Source: Gavia stellata
Taxonomy: Eukaryota > Chordata > Aves > Gaviiformes > Gaviidae
Length of the DNA: 64,000 nt
Reading direction: 5' to 3'
Assembly: GCF_030936135.1 (NCBI RefSeq)
Contig: NC_082603.1
Location: 29,699,236-29,763,235 of the forward strand
In this document: positions 13,444 to 26,084 of the stretch, one piece after another
Layout: each line of letters opens with the position of its first letter
How positions within the stretch are numbered: position 1 is the stretch's first letter
Notes under the pieces: generated by a model
What the model was told of the DNA's origin: nothing
The model's database searches: none
What the model saw: only the letters and a program-made list of their open reading frames with translations
Program-made: the position numbers and the translations under genes

Positions 13444-13558
13444 GGCTGTAATGGAGTCCCGTGTGGCCCCTCCACTCCAGCGGGAGAAGGGCTGGAGGCA
13501 AGCAGCACTTTCCTTCTCTTCCCCATCACATCCCTCTCTCTTCCTAGCAAAGCCGTAG
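13444..13558 (+). other. Candidate terminal exon of the same unrecognised gene
   Basis: The sequence CTTCTCTCCCCAG provides a strong acceptor before 13444. The two bases left over from the exon-like segment at 11903-12147, joined to the first G here, restore a Trp codon. The frame then stays open for 37 codons to a TAG at 13556-13558. The predicted tail is Ser/Pro-rich after a basic segment (PLQREKGWRQ). A downstream GT (GTATGC after 13582) could be a donor if the segment is non-coding. No homologue is recognised. Confidence 0.22.
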
Positions 13559-16500
13559 AGCAGTTGTTGGGTCCCAGGAGAGAGGTATGCTCCAAAACGG
13601 AATCCTGTATCCTAAACAGTAACTCTGCAAGACAGAGAAGATCCCAGCAAGTGTATTGTCTCCCTTTGGGAAGCTTTGGGGTTTATCATGGATGATCCCA
13701 GTCCTCCAGTGGGATTGGCTAGGAAGAAAGAAGCGAAATAAGAAAGAAACCTACAGTCCTCTGAATTTCTACTGACCTCTTCTTCAAAAGCTGTAATAGC
13801 GCTGCAGAATGTGGGAACAGTGTGGCACTGGTTTGATACCAGCATCATGAAAAATTCAGCCCAGTCCACCTGTCCACCGTGCTGAGTCTCAGAGTCTGAC
13901 AACCACACACCATGGCTGTGTTGATGACAACAGTGTAAGTGAGTCTGTGAGGGGCACAGATGGAAAGGAAATGCCTGGTTTTGCACCAGAACTGAGGGAA
14001 TAGATGTAACCACTGCTGGAAGTACCCACTTCTTATCCCACAAGAGCCAGGCTGTGAACTCAGCCCCTGGCAGGATAAGACCCACCCAAACTCCTTTCTG
14101 GCAGCTCTTGAGTTTCAATCATGTCCTGGCAACATTTTCTCATTTTGGTTATATGGAGGAAAAATGCCAGCATTCACTTGGGGTGATTTTATAGCAGACA
14201 GAGTTTGTAAGATACGGTCTCTAATCTGTTAAGTGACTGCTTCTCATTGACTAGATGGAGACTTGAAAGCACTCAGACCTTTCCAGGATGGAGATCTAAA
14301 GAGCAGTCAGCAAGAAGTAGCATGCTACCTCCTGCATAGCGTTGCCTGTATCTAAGCTGCGATCATGCTGAGAAAATGCGGAGGTAAATGCACCTAAGCC
14401 AACACATTAGGGATGTTCATTTTGTGTTAGGGACAAAAATGGTATGCACAAATTGTATTTGTCATCTCATTTCTTTCCAGGTAAGAAATCTGAGAGCTCA
14501 ATCTGAGAATGTGAAAACTTCATTCCTAAAAATCCCCACCATATTTAATTGTCTAACATGTAATTTACTTTATCTGATGCAGAGTAATTGCTCATAACGC
14601 AGACCAAAGCATGTCTGTCCCTTTCAACAGCGGCAAACCTGGGACTGGAAGAAATTCTCACTGTAAACCCAATCCTCTCTCAAAGCTTAACCTTCCACCT
14701 ATGAGGAGTTAAGCTACGACTTCAGATACAGAAGCCTTTTGCTGTCAGATGTGAATATGAATCCCAAACCTGCAGCACAGCCCCACCTCCAATGTTAAGG
14801 TAATAAGTAGAAAGGATGAGATTATAAGGAAAAGAAGTAGCTATAAACCTTGAAGTGACCAGGAGTCTGAGTGGCGTGACCTAGTGTTTGGCCAACTCAG
14901 ATACACACGCTGCCTCGGCAGACCTTGGAGCTTGGAAAAAGGCAGATATTTCGCAATGCATCCAGCCAGCAAGGGCCTATAGAGCGGGACAATGCTGACA
15001 TGCTGTGTGTGGCAGATGATCATGGACTATTTTCAGGTGTATTAACTACATTTTTTGAAGATGGAGAGATCACATCATGTGGGAGGGGGTCTAGGTCACT
15101 CATGGGAAAGCAGTATGAGTTTGGGTTAATTACTGACAGCAGTTTTGCCTGGGGAGGGGGGAAGTGAAAGGGAGGTAGAAGAGGATGGGGCTGGCATTCT
15201 GGGACTGCGAGGGAAATCTCTAATTCTTACACCCCCTTCCCCTCTGACTCCACTTTTCATTCATGGGTGGTGATTCACCATTGTCTCTTACTATTCTTTC
15301 TTCTGTGTAGGGATTTAAAGCACCCAGTCAGTATGGAAAATACCTTCTCACATAAATGTCATCTGCTTTGTGGAGAAAAAGAACAAACATCATAAAGTTT
15401 CAGCAAATCTATGCCAGCCTTACTGGTGAGTAACACACAAGTGATTTCCTTCAAGTTTTGATGAGTTTTGGGGCTTGAGGTTTTGGCTCTGACTCTTTAC
15501 TTTGCTGCTGATTAGCACGTTAATGGGTGGCAGTTGGAGTGAAGATCCCTCCAATACATCACAACTTGAGAGCTTGTTCCACTTGAGGAAAATAATGTTC
15601 CTTGCAGGTTATCAAAAGGTGATGTTTCATATTTATCAGCTTGGCAACAGTAAGTGGTATGGGGAGCTGAAGAGTCCTCAGTGGTAGCAGTAACATTTCA
15701 ATAAGGTAATTTTCTAACAACTTATTCAGAGTACCACAATATCTTAAATAATAAAAAAAAGAAGGGGTGAAGTTGTTGCACTGAGCAGTCACTCTGTAGT
15801 GTTAGACAGGGGATGAGGAATAATACTTTAACTCAGCAGGTAACTGTTGATTATGAGCCAGCCAAAAACAAAACCATCACAAAACGTGATGCTTTGTGCA
15901 GCTGCTTGCATGTCTTTCTGGAATAGCATGAGGAAGCATAAAATATCTCAGGACAGAGAATAATGAAAGCGCAGAACGCTGTTTCAGTGATATAATGGGA
16001 CTAAATTAAATCTGGAAGTTACACTCAGGGAACTCAAACACCCATGGAGGGAATTCATTGGCAGATCATTGGGCTGCACCTGAACAGTGCTCAGCATCCA
16101 TTGCTAATCCTACATAGTAACATACAGGAAAAGGAAAGGGGAAATAGAGGAGCAACAAGCATGCACAGTAGGGAAGGACAGAGTTAGAAAGGACTCTTTC
16201 TACAGTATATATCAGATAACAGAAAGCCTGTGGAAGGCATTGGTCTGTCTGGTCATTTACACCAGAGATAAAATCTGTGAAGTTGTGTTGATATGTCCCG
16301 TCAAGGACACAGCAATAGACAACTAGGTCTAGATTTATCATAATCTGCAAAAAATGCTGTGGTTCAGGTTTGTTTGGGACAAAGTTGTGAGGTGCAATGC
16401 CGGGGTACACCATCTGTTTTCTTGTGCTATTTGAAAAGCGCGTAAAGAAAGAGGAAAAGAAGGACCAGATGAGGCAAAAAGATTCTCCACCCAGCGCTTA

Positions 16501-17418
16501 TTGATCTGGAGGGGATGCAGATGTTCTGCAGTAGCAAAAGAATTTAGTGTAGGTTGCTTCCATGTTATCCTTCTGCAACTGCCAAAGCTCACACTATTGT
16601 TTTCAGCGACGCTTTCATTACAGTCACCCTTGTGACTTGCTTTTAATGGCAGATCACATGACAGCATGACACATTGTCAAGTGTTCACATCCAAACGTTC
16701 ACACACTTTGGTACTTTTTCTAGTGCCTAACGTGGCAACAGAAATGCAAGAGAAAGATTTTTGGGAAAGTTATTTTCAGCCTTACAGATTTCAAATTCTT
16801 CCTTGTTTCTGCCTCAAGAGGGAACAGTGTTTGTGCAGATTTCAAGTCTCACAGCATGAGATGATTCACGGAAAAGTATTTGGAGTTTTGACTTCTGGCT
16901 CATACCTTGTCTAACATTTACACTTTTCCAATTTGTCCTTCTCTTTCAGGAACACTGTGTTCAGTTCAGTACCTAAAACTCTGGGGTTTGACTGGAAAAT
17001 GTTAGACTAATCCCTGGTAACTTTCAGAATCTGAGGTCTTCTGAGTTTTTTTTAAGGTACGTCTTGAAACCGATTTGGAATATGAGTATTTTAACAAATG
17101 TTTGGGTAACACATAGGTTTTCCAGTCTAATGACTAGGAAGAATAGGATCCCACAGTATCAAAGACACATAACAGCCTTTTATAGAACAAGTTTTTAGGA
17201 GGCAGGAATGCTGCACATGCTTAAGAAAGGAACTGGAAGGAAACACCCAGGAGCCCACATTTCTCTGGTAGTTAAGGAGCAGACTTAATGTATTGTTAAG
17301 CATAAACTGAGCCTGAGAATTAGATCAGTGGTTATCCATCATTTTCTGCTGATGAGGAGCATAAGTTTAAAAAGAGTAGTATCTCTTAATAAAGCAAAAA
17401 TATTATCACAATCGTTGT
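13559..17418. other. Non-coding sequence, nothing recognised
   Basis: No exon with recognisable homology, no CR1 and no RNA gene is seen. The 168-codon minus-strand frame at 14118-13612 has no recognisable domain and is treated as chance. Confidence 0.5.
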
Positions 17419-17712
17419 TTCTTATTTTACAATAAGGAAATATAGTAGTTTCATGGTGCAATTAAATTATTAGAAGCAATTTAAATGTCATCTTATTTCT
17501 CTATAGAACGTAATTAATACATGTCTAATATGGCAAGAATGTTGTTGGATCTTGTACTAATAATTTTTTCTTATTTTACAATAAGGAAATATAGTAGTTT
17601 CATGCTGCGATTAAATTATTAGAAACAATTTAAATGTCATCTTATTTCTCTATAGAACATAATTAATACATGTCTAATATGCCAAGAATGGTTGTTGGGT
17701 CTTGTACTAATT
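17419..17712. repeat. 149-bp tandem duplication (two copies)
   Basis: A segment starting TTCTTATTTTACAATAAGG occurs at about 17419 and again at about 17568. By eye the copies differ at six substitutions and one single-base insertion over about 145 bases (roughly 95% identity). The unit is AT-rich and non-coding and matches no family I know. The divergence suggests an old duplication rather than an assembly artefact. Confidence 0.92.
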
Positions 17713-20700
17713 TCATCTTCATAACACAAGAACTTTAGACATAGAAATCTTGAAACCCTAAGTAGCCACTAGCTCTCAGTGTTAGCAGTTTTACAGAATA
17801 TCGCTTGTTTACACTGAAATGATCACTTCTCACCTCACTGCTTCTGCTGTGACTGTGGTTCCCAGGAGCTCTGAACATCCTATTCTGAAGTTTAAGAGTG
17901 CCTTTAGATAGGACTGTAAGAATTTCTTAGACTTCTGCTGTCTATGTTGATTCTGTGTCCTTTCCCGCACTTCAAAATCCTTTGCTCCATAAGGAGACAC
18001 TGAGCTTCACAGCTACTGGAAGTGCACAAGCCTCTCAGCATGGAGAAGGATCCCCAGCAGCACAGGGCAGCTTGGCACAATAGCTGTGGATGGGTAGTAA
18101 AGAAGAAAAATACACACAAGGTGCACGTAGCTGGTATGTAAGCAGGAACTTAGCTGGACAGAAGGTTGGAGATTGTGCAATGAGGGATTCAGGTAAATGT
18201 AGACTTTTGTGATATTGCTATCACAGTGGAAGGAATCTGGCTTTTCCTGTGGATCGATTCTGCTTACAGCTTTGAGCCGCTTTGAGGGAGGCAATTACTC
18301 TTCAGCTGCCCAAGGGCCCATAGCTGTAGGTTCCGCTTCGTATCTGTTGATTCCCCTTCTGCTGCATTCCTGCATCCCTGGCAGATGAAGTTTGTAAAGC
18401 TGCGGGGAATGATCAATAAGCAGGTCACTAGTGCCAGACATTAGGCAAGGTGGTGTGCTGAGAGAGAGCTGCTCTACCCCAAACAGCAGCAGCATGCTCC
18501 AGCCAGTCACAGATTTGCTGCCTAGTGTGACAAATAGAGAATTGAACCCTCACTGAATATATTCAGACATTTTTCTTTTCTGTGTACTGGGGCTGAACAA
18601 AATACTTAAGGACTACCAGGCAAGCATCGCATGCCCCAGCCAAATTAATTTCCTCCATTTTCCATAGCATTTTTCAGCAGCAAAAAGTATTTTCAGCTAC
18701 ATCTATTCAGTCTTCCAGAACCGAACGGTTTTGCTGGATGCTAGAATATCAGAGCAAAAGCCTTCTCATCCGTTAGTGCTCTGAGAGCAGCCACACTGGG
18801 CTTCTGCTTCCATTGGGAGCTCCTGTAATATCTGTCAAACATACTTCAAGTCTGTATTTAAACTCCTAGGAAAATACACACTCGACTCACTCTTGGATGA
18901 TGCTGTGTGGCCCTGAGCCTCACGCTCTGCATCTGTGATTCAAAAGTGCATTTGTCAGGTCACAGCTGTAAGCAGAAGGGGCCTGATGCTGCCCTCCTAT
19001 GCACCGGTGTAAGTTGATTCTTCCAGAGCCCCTGGTATGAATGGCTCTAAACAATATCAGAATTAGGCCTTGAGTCTTAACCAAGTATTGTGATCCTTCT
19101 AAATTAGTCACTTTTCTGTCTTCTATGCTTTATTTTCTCGAATAACTCTTAGCACATATTTAATTATTTGCACTGTGGGTATGCATCAAGGTCTGGGCCA
19201 GAATGTCCGCTCTGTTGTGCTTGGTGCTACGTAGTCCCTTTCCCCACACTCCTGTCCCCAGCCCTTCCAGCATGTTACGAGAGCAGATGGAAAAATGACT
19301 GTGGGGTTTTTATAAATCCACTGAGTTAGGATTTTTTGGGGAGAGGGAAAAAGGAGTTACTTGAAATACGTTTATACAAAGGAATAATATTTTTGTCACC
19401 AATGTTTGGATGCGTCTACCACTTTTAAACTACCAAAGTCCCATAATTTACAGGAAATGTAGAATTACAGTAATAATATTTTCATTCAGAACTTCCTATT
19501 CATCCAAGGACATCCTAAGTACCTACTTGAAACTCAAAAGCACCCAAGTGACACATGTGAGCATACAGAAGGAGAGGTCCGCTGGGACATCCGCAGTATG
19601 TGGGTGTTCCACTGCAGTTGACTTTGGTGGCATTAGCACCTAGATGCCTTGAGACAGCCTTAGGCACTTACCTGAGTCCTTCCTCTCTCACACATTTCCT
19701 CAAAAACTCATCTGTATGGGTGATGGGTTGGTGGGAAATCAGGGGAAGAAAAAGCTCCTTTAGTAGCTTGAAAACGGGAATGTGAACACTTCTAAAAGGC
19801 ACTTCAGTTGTTTTTCTGTGCCCCAGCCTCCCCATTTTTAAACAGAAGTGAGTGGTCCTGGGTATGCTGTAGTGGTAATGTTTAGTAGCCAAGTACTGTC
19901 TGTTCCAAAGCCCTTTGCTCCTGAATCCAGTTATGGTTGCTAAGTGACAACAATGTAATTTTCTCTCATAATTTTGACTAAGCCAAGCATTTAAAAGCAA
20001 GAAAGTGAAGTGCTAAGGACAGTGCAGCTCTCCTCTTGTACATATAACAAACGAGTTTTGCTACTAATCTGTTTTCTAGAGCAGACAAAGGTATTTGTTT
20101 GCTGTTCTTCTCCAGTAACTTTATTATTCCCAAGAGTATTATAGTGAATTGCATTAATTGCTATGGTAATCATAACAGGAAGCAATTACTTTCAGCAAAT
20201 AACAATTACTTCACCTTCCCACATTTGTTTCTGACCACACCTGGCCTTAATCCCAGATTTATAACAAACACTTTTCTGGAAACTAAAAAAGAACAGATAC
20301 TGCTTTCTCTTTGGTGGGGAGGGCTTGCAAATCTGCAGGCTAGGGTCTTTTCCGCTGCCAACCCCCAAGGACAGAAACAGTTACTTAAAAATCTCATGAT
20401 TTGTGTAAACATCTCATGTATTGTCAGGGGTGGCTTAGGACTGCTTTTATTTGTGATTGGTAGCTTGGTGTAGACAAAAATGCAAAATACCAGGACTTGG
20501 GAAAAGGCATGAATCCATGTAAAAACTGGGACTGGCTTGGTTTCGCTTGAGATAATGTTGCTGTTACTTTCCTGTCTAAGGACTTTAAAGAAGGTACCTA
20601 TATGAATATTGATTTAGGAGAAAAGCTTAGGAGAAAACATTACAGGGCAAAACTGTGTGCTATGTTAACATATGATTATTGTTACCCAAACTGATCAAAT

Positions 20701-23389
20701 GCTGTGGCATTAACAGTACTAAAATATTGTAGAATGCCTCACAAAGACATTAAATGATGTCTAAAGATCAAATTATTTCAGTTAATACCATGTATAATAG
20801 CTTTCCCCTGTGTTCTTTTTGTTTTTTAAGTAAGACTTGTATTACTGTACTTGTACTACAACCCAGTACTGCTTGATAAACTGCTTTTTTTAATCCACTG
20901 TGCCTGACCTAGATTGAAAATTTTTGTTGATAAACAACTACAGCAGTGTTCGGCTATTCACAGCAGTATTCCTCAACATCGCTAATATTCATTAAACCTG
21001 GCAGAATGAGAAATCCCTAAACTACTAATTACCAACGTGCTGTGCTGTTCACGTAAGTGAACTGGAAAACATTTTGTCCTTGTTTTGTATTAGGAAAGAT
21101 GGATGGCATCTTCTGCTCTGTTTGTGCTATCCAGTGCAAGACCAGCACTGGAAAATACCCAGCAGTACTGCTAGCAAGGGATGCTTTCACCTAGCCAGGA
21201 TGAAGGTGTAGATGGAGGATCGATAACAATTGATGCCCTGTTTCCCACCGAGCTTCCACATTCAGAAGTGTTCTTCAGGGACTCCGGAGAAGTACAGTCC
21301 ATAGCTGGAGGCTGGAGTCAGCACAGCAGGCTAAGAAAATGACAGGGAGCTCCCATTAAGTTGGCTCACTAAAATCTTCTGTATGTACTTGGTAGCCCAG
21401 GTTCTGTTTGCCATGACACAAGTACATCCCAAATCCATAAGCTGTGTTTCATCCCTGTAGCAACTGTATTTTCTATGGAGAAAGAGCTCTACAATGTTAA
21501 ATAATGTTGATGTTTTTCACTGCTACTTATTTCTAGTACAACGATTTATGGTCCTGTGCCTGATAGCCAGAGTAAGTAGATTCCCTGTGGGTTTGCTGTC
21601 TGAGAACATTTGCCGAGCCCTCAACAGCATAACACATAAACAGAGTGTTAAAGCCAGATTTGCTTTTAATCTCTGCTTCACTCTATGTGCCAGCAATTTG
21701 GAGGAATAATTGACGTTACCTTGATATCTAATGGTCTGCCTACACATTTTTGTGATCAGACACAATCTCACTCTACGCTTGCTAGGAAAGTACCATCTCC
21801 AAACAATGGGTTAGCAAAGCCCTGACTCTGTGCTGATATCTGCATTTGCTCAGCGTCAGGACCGTGCTATCATAGCCATATGGCTCACAGCCAGCCTGAA
21901 ACACAGGCTGGGAGAGCTGAGGAGAGACCTGGAGAAGAGAAAAGAAAGATGGGCCAGTCTTAAGGAAGTTGAAGTGAGCTTATAAAACAGACTGTAGCCT
22001 ACTTCTCCACCAAACCATGTGAATTAAGCACTTTGCTGCATCTCCAGATACCTGAATGTAATTAAAAATCTTGCTTAATGGGAGTTAATGTGATGGGAGT
22101 CAGAATTCATCTTGCTAGGTGCTTTCTTTAAATGAAATAAAACCTAATAATACATATCAATTATCAGAGAAACTGTATCATAACTATCTCAGCATAATTC
22201 CAGAATATGATCCTAATGGTTTGGTGTTTTGGACAGTACAATGCTGCAAGTTTGGGCACTATGTGATACAAAAAGTATGTGAACTGCCATGTTGTCTTCC
22301 AATACCCATTTTTCAAATAGCAGTCCAGTTTTCCAGTTTTGTTTATGTGGCTCAGAGGGGTAAAGGACTGAAATAAAACAGCTTTTCCAACAACCATGTA
22401 ATTAAAACCTGACACTCAGCCACTAAAGAATTCCCCAAACGTCAAATGAAAACTGAAAAGTGTTGAAGGATATTAGTGACGTGCTAAGTCATATCTGGCT
22501 CCCAAATTAGAAACAATCAGAATTAGTTGAGAAAAAAAATTGCTTCATTCAAGTAAAATTTTAAAAGATACTGTTTTATTAGAGTGAAGTGAATTCATGG
22601 GGAATGTGAAGGACAGCTGGGAATGTGAATTAATTAGCAATACAGATATGTAGATTATGAAAACCAAATTGTTCAACAAAATTTTAGCAATTTTTTTTTT
22701 TCTTCTTCCCAGACAATTGACAAACCAGATAATCTCTCCATTTTACCACTGATAAAAAAAGCTGACAAAGTCCCATTCCGATATTGCAAGAGCAGGCTTC
22801 CAGCTGTAAAGCCTGGGTACTGCTATTGCCTGATGCACACTTACCATGGACAACTGCTCCCTGGATACCTCCCTGAATACACCAGACCACTGGCTCTTGG
22901 TACCTAAGTTCCCTAGGTTTGCTGGCATTTCTGATCACCATTGTGGATTTCATCACCAGCACGAAGTAAAGAACTTGAAGCACAAATGATGAGTAAGATA
23001 CTGTACCTAGTATTGCAGGGCTAGTCAGGGAGTAGGCTACTTTATTCCTGAATGTATAAAATTAGTTCTAATTAACAGGATTTTAAGCATCTGCCACATT
23101 ATGTAGAGGACCATGTGCAGTCCTCCTATGGGACTGAACCAGCACCCTCCAAAGATAAAGACTGAGCTGTTGCAAGTTGTGCTAAAAATGTGACCATCTT
23201 TAATCATGGGCATAAAATTCTTATCCCCTAGGGAAAAGGCACAAGAAAGCTTATAATATTGGATAGGTAGTGAGTTACATCCACAGGAACTGACACCTGA
23301 CTACGATCCTTTCAGATTACCCAGAATCTTACTGGAAGGAGAAGAAAGCATATAATTTCAATAGCCAAACAGTATAAATAATAATGAAG
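17713..23389. other. Non-coding sequence, nothing recognised
   Basis: I see no supported gene, transposon or structured repeat in these 5.7 kb. Open frames up to about 124 codons (20099-20473) lack any family resemblance or exon structure I can defend. Confidence 0.5.
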
Positions 23390-23856
23390 GACAACGAAGC
23401 TGGTGAGGGATCTGGAGCACAAGTCTGATGAGGAGTGGCTGAGGGAACTGGGGTTGTTCAGTCTGGAGAAGAGGAGGCTGAGGGGAGACCTTATCGCTCT
23501 CTACAACTACCTGAAAGGGGGTTGCAGAGAGGTGGGTGTTGGTCTCTTCTCCCAAGTGACTAGCGACAGGACAAGAGGAAATGGCCTCAAGTTGTGCCAG
23601 GGGAGGTTTAGACTGGATATTAGGAAAAACTTCTTCACTGAAAGGGTTGTCAGACACTGGAACAGGCTGCCCAGGGAGGTGGTGGAGTCACCATCCCTGG
23701 AGGTATTTAAAAGACGTGTGGATGAGGTGCTAAGGGACATGGTTTAGTGGCGGACTTAGCAGTGTTAGGTTTACGGACTTAGCAGTGTTAGGTTTACGGT
23801 TGGACTTGATGATCTTAAAGGTCTTTTCCAACCTAAGTGATTCTATGATTCTATGA
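23390..23856 (+). mobile_element. CR1 LINE fragment, plus strand, 5'-truncated
   Basis: The 3' end of a CR1 copy. The frame 23403-23747 is open for 114 codons and encodes the C-terminus of CR1 ORF2 ([22 protein letters not shown], given here in parts as [13 protein letters not shown] then [45 protein letters not shown]). It ends at a natural-looking TAG at 23746. After a short 3' UTR the copy ends in the CR1 hallmark, tandem ATTCTATG octamers at 23840-23856. The intact C-terminal frame makes this one of the younger copies in the window. The 3' UTR carries a 23-bp internal duplication. Confidence 0.95.
23751..23796 (+). repeat. 23-bp direct duplication inside the CR1 3' UTR
   Basis: The 23-base unit beginning CGGACTTAGCAGTGTTAGG at 23751 is repeated exactly at 23774. 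It lies between the CR1 stop codon and the conserved GGACTTGATGATCTT block. The comparable copy at 32202-32403 has only a single, divergent version of this segment. Confidence 0.9.
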
Positions 23857-25797
23857 AATTATCCTTTGAACAAGCTACTAATCCTCAATGTGTATATGTA
23901 CATTTTGGGAATATGGGAATTTTAAAAATGCTTGCTAAGTGTGTATCAAGACTCCACAAAAGTGATTTTGTCTTTATTTTATGAAATGCAGATGTAATTC
24001 ACTTTTTCTATTCATATTCCCTGTTCAAATGAATGAAAAAACAGCTTAGACTTTTAAAAATTATATTATTAGCATGAAGAACAATAGGCATCTTTCTTTT
24101 GGCACCATGGGAAAACTGCAATAACCATTTCTTTAAAGAAAAGACATAAATGCCATTAATCTAAATTACCAGGGAGCAGATGAGGAAGCTAGCCAACAAA
24201 TCATTTATTGTTATAAAATAAAAGCATCCTTTTATGCATATGAGCATCAGCGGTACTGAAATAGTTAGGATCACATTAAGAAACTTAAGAACCAAGTTCA
24301 CTATTCCAGTTTCTTTAGCATGATCTCCGTGACTTTTAATTATTTCATCATGTCCATGTGGTAACCTCATTATACAGTCCTGCTCCCAATCTCTTCTGGG
24401 AATCCTCCTCTTAGCACCTTTTTGCTTTTGACGCTAGGCTTGCACCATTCACAGTACTTAGGCAGCGTGTCCTCCCTCCCTTCCACCACAGCCCATTAGT
24501 TTCCAGCACCGCTTACCTGCTGTGCCCCTCCCTGGTCTTAAAGCACAGTTGACTGTTTTCACATTAGCAATGAGGTTGGGTAAGATGATTACTAAATGCT
24601 TTGCCATGGTTTGTCTCCCAGGGGCTTGCACAGTTCTGGGAGGAGGCTTCTCTCTACAAGAGCCACGCTGACAGTCTCCTGCTCAACCATGTTTGTCCAA
24701 GGACTTGTTGATTCAGTTTTTTGTACTCATTTCCACGAGTTGGCCTGGTGGAGCTGTCAGCCTCAGTGGTCTTTCAATTCCCTGTAGTTCCTCTTGGAAT
24801 ACTTTTTAAATCACACTGTTCACCGGGGAGCCAGTAAAACCCTTGAGCATTTTTGACTGTCACTTCTCTGCAGCAGAGAACAACCATGGCATGCTCATGT
24901 GCCTGTCCCCCTCCCGGAATGCCCCCCAGCTCACTTCACCTGCCTTCAGCCAGAGAGAAGTAAATACTAGTGAGAAAATAAGGTGGAATAATACAATGTT
25001 CTAGGTTAAAAAAAAAAAAAAAACAAAAACCAAACTAGGCTAATTTTAAGTTTACATTAGCAAAAAACCCCCTCCCAAACCATTCCCCCCACCCCAAACC
25101 CTGCTGTACAAGCAAATAGCTACATCACAGCAAATGTGTGTAAAAGGTAATGTCTCTCCAGCATCAGGTATGTACTATAGCATATGGCTTTCCATTATGG
25201 ATTCCTCTGAGAGTCCTGCAAATTAATTGCAGTTAACAACTACTGCTACAATTAGCCTCTTATTTTTAAAAAAACAGGGTTCTTCTCCTTCATTGCATAA
25301 TTGGTAGCAATGATGTTAATTGATAGGGCCTCCTTTCAGTTTGCAGTTCTAGTGAAGGATTACTATGGACTGTCGCACAGAGCACTAGATAGGAGTAGGG
25401 TTTTGCATACGCTTCTCTTGTTAAAAGCAAAAGCCAGTCAAGGGAAAAACAGCCCAACACAAGTTTTACACTGGTTCCCTGCAGCGTAGACTGGTGGAAC
25501 AGAAGATGTTGTTTCAAACTAGTAACTGAGGAAGGGCAAGAAATAGACAAATGTAAACTTTTTGCGGTCCAGCATCTCCTCCTCCCAGATGATGCAAGTC
25601 CATTATAATCCTAAATCCCGGTGTTGTGTAACAGGACAACTGTGTGCAGGAGGAAGCAGCAGGGATGTCAATTTGAGGCGCAGAGGGGTTAATGCGATGC
25701 TGCCCAAGGGATTCAAGCAAGAGCAGACCTGGGAAGGCACCTTGGCAGTTCTCAGCCCTTCTCAACCATCTCTTCTCCACTGTGAGAGAAGAAGGTA
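23857..25797. other. Non-coding sequence with one A-run
   Basis: No gene was recognised. A run of 16 A at 25008-25023 is followed by further A-rich and C-rich low-complexity sequence to about 25100. Confidence 0.5.
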
Positions 25798-26084
25798 CAT
25801 TTCACAAGGGCATGTAGTGATAGGACAAGGGGTAATGGCTTTAAACTGAAAGAGGGAAAATTTAGATTAGATACAAGGAAGAAATTCTTCACCATGAGGG
25901 TGGTGAGGCACTGGAACAGGTTGCCCAGAGAAGTTGTGGATGCCCCAACCCTGGAAGTGTTCAAGGTTGGATGGGGCTTTGAGCAACCTGGTCTGGTGGA
26001 AGGTGTCCCTGCCCATGGCAGCGGGGTTGGGACTAGATGATCTTTAAGGCCCCTTCCAACCCAAACCATTCTATGATTCTATGA
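25798..26084 (+). mobile_element. CR1 LINE 3'-end fragment, plus strand
   Basis: The sequence resembles the CR1 ORF2 C-terminus (corresponding to [19 protein letters not shown]-type residues, then [16 protein letters not shown]-type residues) with disruptions. Next comes the 3' UTR block GGGACTAGATGATCTTTAAGG and the terminal ATTCTATG octamers at about 26069-26084. The copy is heavily 5'-truncated. Its 3' UTR matches the minus-strand copy at 37498-38005 closely, so the two belong to one subfamily. Confidence 0.93.

Noticed and set aside
23403-23747. 114-codon frame as a host gene
   Set aside because: It is CR1 ORF2 C-terminus followed by a CR1 3' UTR and octamer tail.
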